Of a stretch of 64,000 nucleotides of DNA, positions 62,004 through 64,000 are shown one piece after another. The stretch's first letter is position 1, and each line of letters starts with the position of its first letter. Origin of the DNA: Bianquea renquensis (GTDB lineage Bacteria; Bacillota; Clostridia; Lachnospirales; Bianqueaceae); assembly GCF_014384895.1 (NCBI RefSeq), contig NZ_JACRSQ010000019.1, positions 12,054-76,053 on the forward strand, written 5' to 3'. The notes beneath the pieces are model-generated. The model ran no database searches, had not been told where the DNA came from, and saw nothing but the letters and a program-made list of their open reading frames with translations. The translations under genes were made by a program, and so were the position numbers.

Positions 62004-63188
62004 TCACTCTGCTTGGTTGAGCAGAATGTAGCGATCAAACTCCCCCTTTAAATACTCAGACTTCTTTATATATGCCAGTTTCGTCGTGCTCTCCTCCTGC
62101 TTGTAATCGCTGAGGCTTAGAAAATACTCGTCCTTATACGCGGCAAGAATCTCGGCGCACACCTTGTTGTTCTCCCCCATATCCGTCAGCTTGCCGCTCT
62201 TCAAGTCATAACATCGAAGGTATGTGTCCACGGAGGAGCCGGCAACCGAACATTCGCTGATAAAAAGTTTCCCATCCGCATAGGAACAGGATAGCCTTCC
62301 CTCCGTTTGAAACATCCGCTCCGCAATCATGGTTTCCTTTCCGTCCGCCAAACAGTGGCTGTACAGAGCGTTGTCCCGATTGTAATAATAGTAGCCATCG
62401 TGCACCAGAACTGGCTCTGGCAGGTCGTTGTGCCTCACCTCCTTGGTCTGCAGATCCAGAACAAAGCTATCTTTTTCCAGTAATGCCTCGTACTCCTCCG
62501 AAGTCATGCCTGGCTCCCATTCCCCCTTGACATGATACGCATCATAAAAAATCTGGTTCTCTGTCACGCCATGTATAAACAAAGAGGCGTTGTCACCCTC
62601 CACTAGCGCTCCATAGGATGTCACCTCCTGGTTTGTCAGATTAAAGGCATAAAGAGAAAACTTATGTTCGTCATTGCTCGCTCCGCTGGGCTCAAATCCC
62701 GTCTCCAATACGGAGAAATAGAGAACGTCCTTTTCAAGATAAATGGCATAACTCCCAATGGCTATCCCTGGCACAGAGCAAACGGTTTTTTCATTGGTCC
62801 CACTCACATCGCTTTGAATCAGATTATACGTACTCACAGGCTTACCGTCCGAACCCCAGTAAGAATCGTTTCTGAAATAATACAGTTCCCCGCTGTACAA
62901 AAAAGGATAGTGATGCGGTTCAAACGCCGGGCAATGCTCCTCATCGCTATGCCATTGATGATCGCAGTCCGGTTTGCTGCACAGAACCACCGATTCCTTC
63001 GACTCAAAATCCACAAACTGTAAAGGTTCAGGATATGTTGTGAGGATGCCGGTATCGGTCACCGAACCCGTAAGCGATATTTCGTGACACGCCGATACAT
63101 CCGGCTGCGCTTTATCACAGCCCGAAACGGCAACCGCAATGAAGAGCGCTAACCATAGTTTTGGAAACTGTATACGACTACGTTTCAT
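62004..63188 (-). CDS. Lipoprotein of unknown function, probably a beta-propeller
   Basis: 394 residues. The signal peptide ends in lipobox VAVSGC, so it should be lipid-anchored on the outer face. The body has repeated strand-turn motifs (YSGELYYFRND, LEKDVLYFSVLE, HDGYYYYNRDN, ADGKLFISEC), the pattern of propeller-like DUF5050-type domains. A CSKPDCDHQWHSDEEHC cluster near residues 70-88 could bind metal or form disulfides. AAAGGA precedes the ATG. It lies between a sugar-binding lipoprotein gene and the ABC-2 module on the same strand. I do not recognise a specific family. Confidence 0.7.
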   Translation of the reverse strand: MKRSRIQFPKLWLALFIAVAVSGCDKAQPDVSACHEISLTGSVTDTGILTTYPEPLQFVDFESKESVVLCSKPDCDHQWHSDEEHCPAFEPHHYPFLYSGELYYFRNDSYWGSDGKPVSTYNLIQSDVSGTNEKTVCSVPGIAIGSYAIYLEKDVLYFSVLETGFEPSGASNDEHKFSLYAFNLTNQEVTSYGALVEGDNASLFIHGVTENQIFYDAYHVKGEWEPGMTSEEYEALLEKDSFVLDLQTKEVRHNDLPEPVLVHDGYYYYNRDNALYSHCLADGKETMIAERMFQTEGRLSCSYADGKLFISECSVAGSSVDTYLRCYDLKSGKLTDMGENNKVCAEILAAYKDEYFLSLSDYKQEESTTKLAYIKKSEYLKGEFDRYILLNQAE

Positions 63189-63249
63189 AATTTCCCCATT
63201 CCTTTCTCGCTTCCTGAGTCTGAGCGGATGGTCCCTTTGCCTCTTGCGC

Positions 63250-64000
63250 TCATTTCCCTGTTTTGAACGCAGTGAACTGCCGGTTGGCCTCCTCTATGAT
63301 GTCCTGCGCCCCTGCTTCCAGCAGCTCTTGGCGGCACTCGGCAAGATAGGTGTCGAAATCCTGGTCCGTGCTGGGCAGTCCAGCGAGGAATCTAGCAAAG
63401 ATCGGATCGCATTCTTCGATCTCTTGGGTTACCGGCTCTACATCAAAGTAGAAACCTGTAAAGCTGGACTTTTTCAGGCTGTTATGGAACTCAAAATATC
63501 GGTCTTTCATGTCCATATATTCATAAAACCGAGGCACTGATATATAATAGTTTCCATACGCCAGCGGTTCGCCGAACGGACTTTCCGGTTTCAGTTTCCC
63601 ATTGCTGTCCAGCATCCCCTCATACCCTGCCCCATGGAGCATCAGATTTGTCAAATGGGCATCTGTGAAGACCCTTGTCAAAAAGTCCAATGCGTATGAC
63701 TGATTGGCCGAACTGGTGGATATTGCCGTTGCGAAGGGCAGCTGAGGGCTGTAATGGGTGTATCCGCTCAGCGTAATCGTCAGCACCTTATCGCCTTCAA
63801 TGCCGCTCTCCCAATAGCTTCCATAACTCGCCAGTTCAGTGGGTACACCCGTTCCGAATTGTAGATCGAGAAGTCGAGAGCCAATATCATGGTCCTTAAA
63901 TTGCTGTATGTAGCCTTTGCGATAGAAGTCATACAGAGTCCGCAGCCATTTTACATATTCTGGATTCTCGATCAAGAGATGCGCTTCCTCCGTCTCTTCA
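63250..64000 (-). CDS. Sugar-binding lipoprotein of an ABC importer, C-terminal part (5' end outside the window)
   Basis: At least 250 residues; the frame is open to base 64000, so the start and signal peptide are missing. The visible part carries a DUF3502-like C-terminus of large family-1 binding proteins: TLYDFYRKGYIQQ, NQSYALDFLTRVFTDAHLTN, GYEGMLDSNGKLKPESP and a helical end with FDTYLAECRQELLEAGAQDI, which resembles LipO-type proteins. Permease genes would be expected beyond the edge. Downstream is the unknown lipoprotein gene, 61 bases away. Confidence 0.75.
   Translation of the reverse strand, partial: EETEEAHLLIENPEYVKWLRTLYDFYRKGYIQQFKDHDIGSRLLDLQFGTGVPTELASYGSYWESGIEGDKVLTITLSGYTHYSPQLPFATAISTSSANQSYALDFLTRVFTDAHLTNLMLHGAGYEGMLDSNGKLKPESPFGEPLAYGNYYISVPRFYEYMDMKDRYFEFHNSLKKSSFTGFYFDVEPVTQEIEECDPIFARFLAGLPSTDQDFDTYLAECRQELLEAGAQDIIEEANRQFTAFKTGK

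Noticed and set aside
1..64000. Mobile elements, CRISPR arrays, rRNA or tRNA genes
   Set aside because: Looked for by eye; no transposase or integrase motifs, no regularly spaced repeats and no tRNA or rRNA signatures were seen.

Overview
The window looks like the chromosome of an endospore-forming, anaerobic, Gram-positive bacterium of the class Clostridia; I cannot place it more finely. The reasons are the Gram-positive lipoproteins with lipoboxes, the secG-rnr-smpB gene order, a pyrophosphate-type phosphofructokinase, a class B sortase, strong AGGAGG ribosome binding sites with several TTG and GTG starts, and a Csp/SleC-type spore-germination locus. No rRNA, tRNA, CRISPR array, transposase or phage gene was seen. 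Most genes are complete; one is cut by each window edge.

Left part (1-13.1 kb): a minus-strand sugar operon reads permease, permease, binding lipoprotein, GH172 (DUF2961), N-acetylneuraminate lyase-type aldolase, UroD-like protein, GH20 hexosaminidase, GH116 (cut at base 1). A large GH106-like glycosidase is transcribed divergently. None of the glycosidases has a signal peptide, so the picture is import of an intact oligosaccharide followed by cytoplasmic dismantling. 13.2-18 kb holds an acyl-ACP thioesterase, an endonuclease/phosphatase-fold protein, a HAD phosphatase and a polar amino-acid ABC transporter. A divergent gene encodes an ArsR-like regulator with an unknown N-terminal part.

19.4-28.5 kb: an RND efflux pump whose promoter carries a 14-bp palindrome, a class B sortase overlapping a degenerate aldo/keto reductase, oligoendopeptidase F, and a DUF1538 membrane protein translationally coupled to a tandem PII-like protein. 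29-36 kb: a second sugar ABC operon (two permeases, binding lipoprotein, membrane-bound AraC regulator, FAD oxidoreductase). 36.3-42 kb: housekeeping genes (PPi-type phosphofructokinase, smpB, rnr, secG, hpt, YfcE phosphoesterase).

42-49 kb: an orphan soluble histidine kinase, a DUF4397 protein and a double subtilisin-like protease with two complete triads, divergent from a SleC-like cortex-lytic enzyme; this is probably the germination locus. 49-51.2 kb: two consecutive CobW/G3E-type proteins, the first with a His/Cys-rich metal-binding insert, the second apparently fused to a DUF1980-like C-terminus. 51.3-55.3 kb: thrS, an IclR regulator and a divergent KDPG aldolase-VOC fusion with a KdgR-like operator. 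55.5-62 kb: two convergent ABC-2 export modules, one under a GntR regulator. The right end holds an unknown lipoprotein and the 3' part of a sugar-binding lipoprotein.

All promoters, operators and terminators below were read by eye from motif spacing and base pairing. No homology search or folding was run, so family names rest on recognised motifs and gene context.
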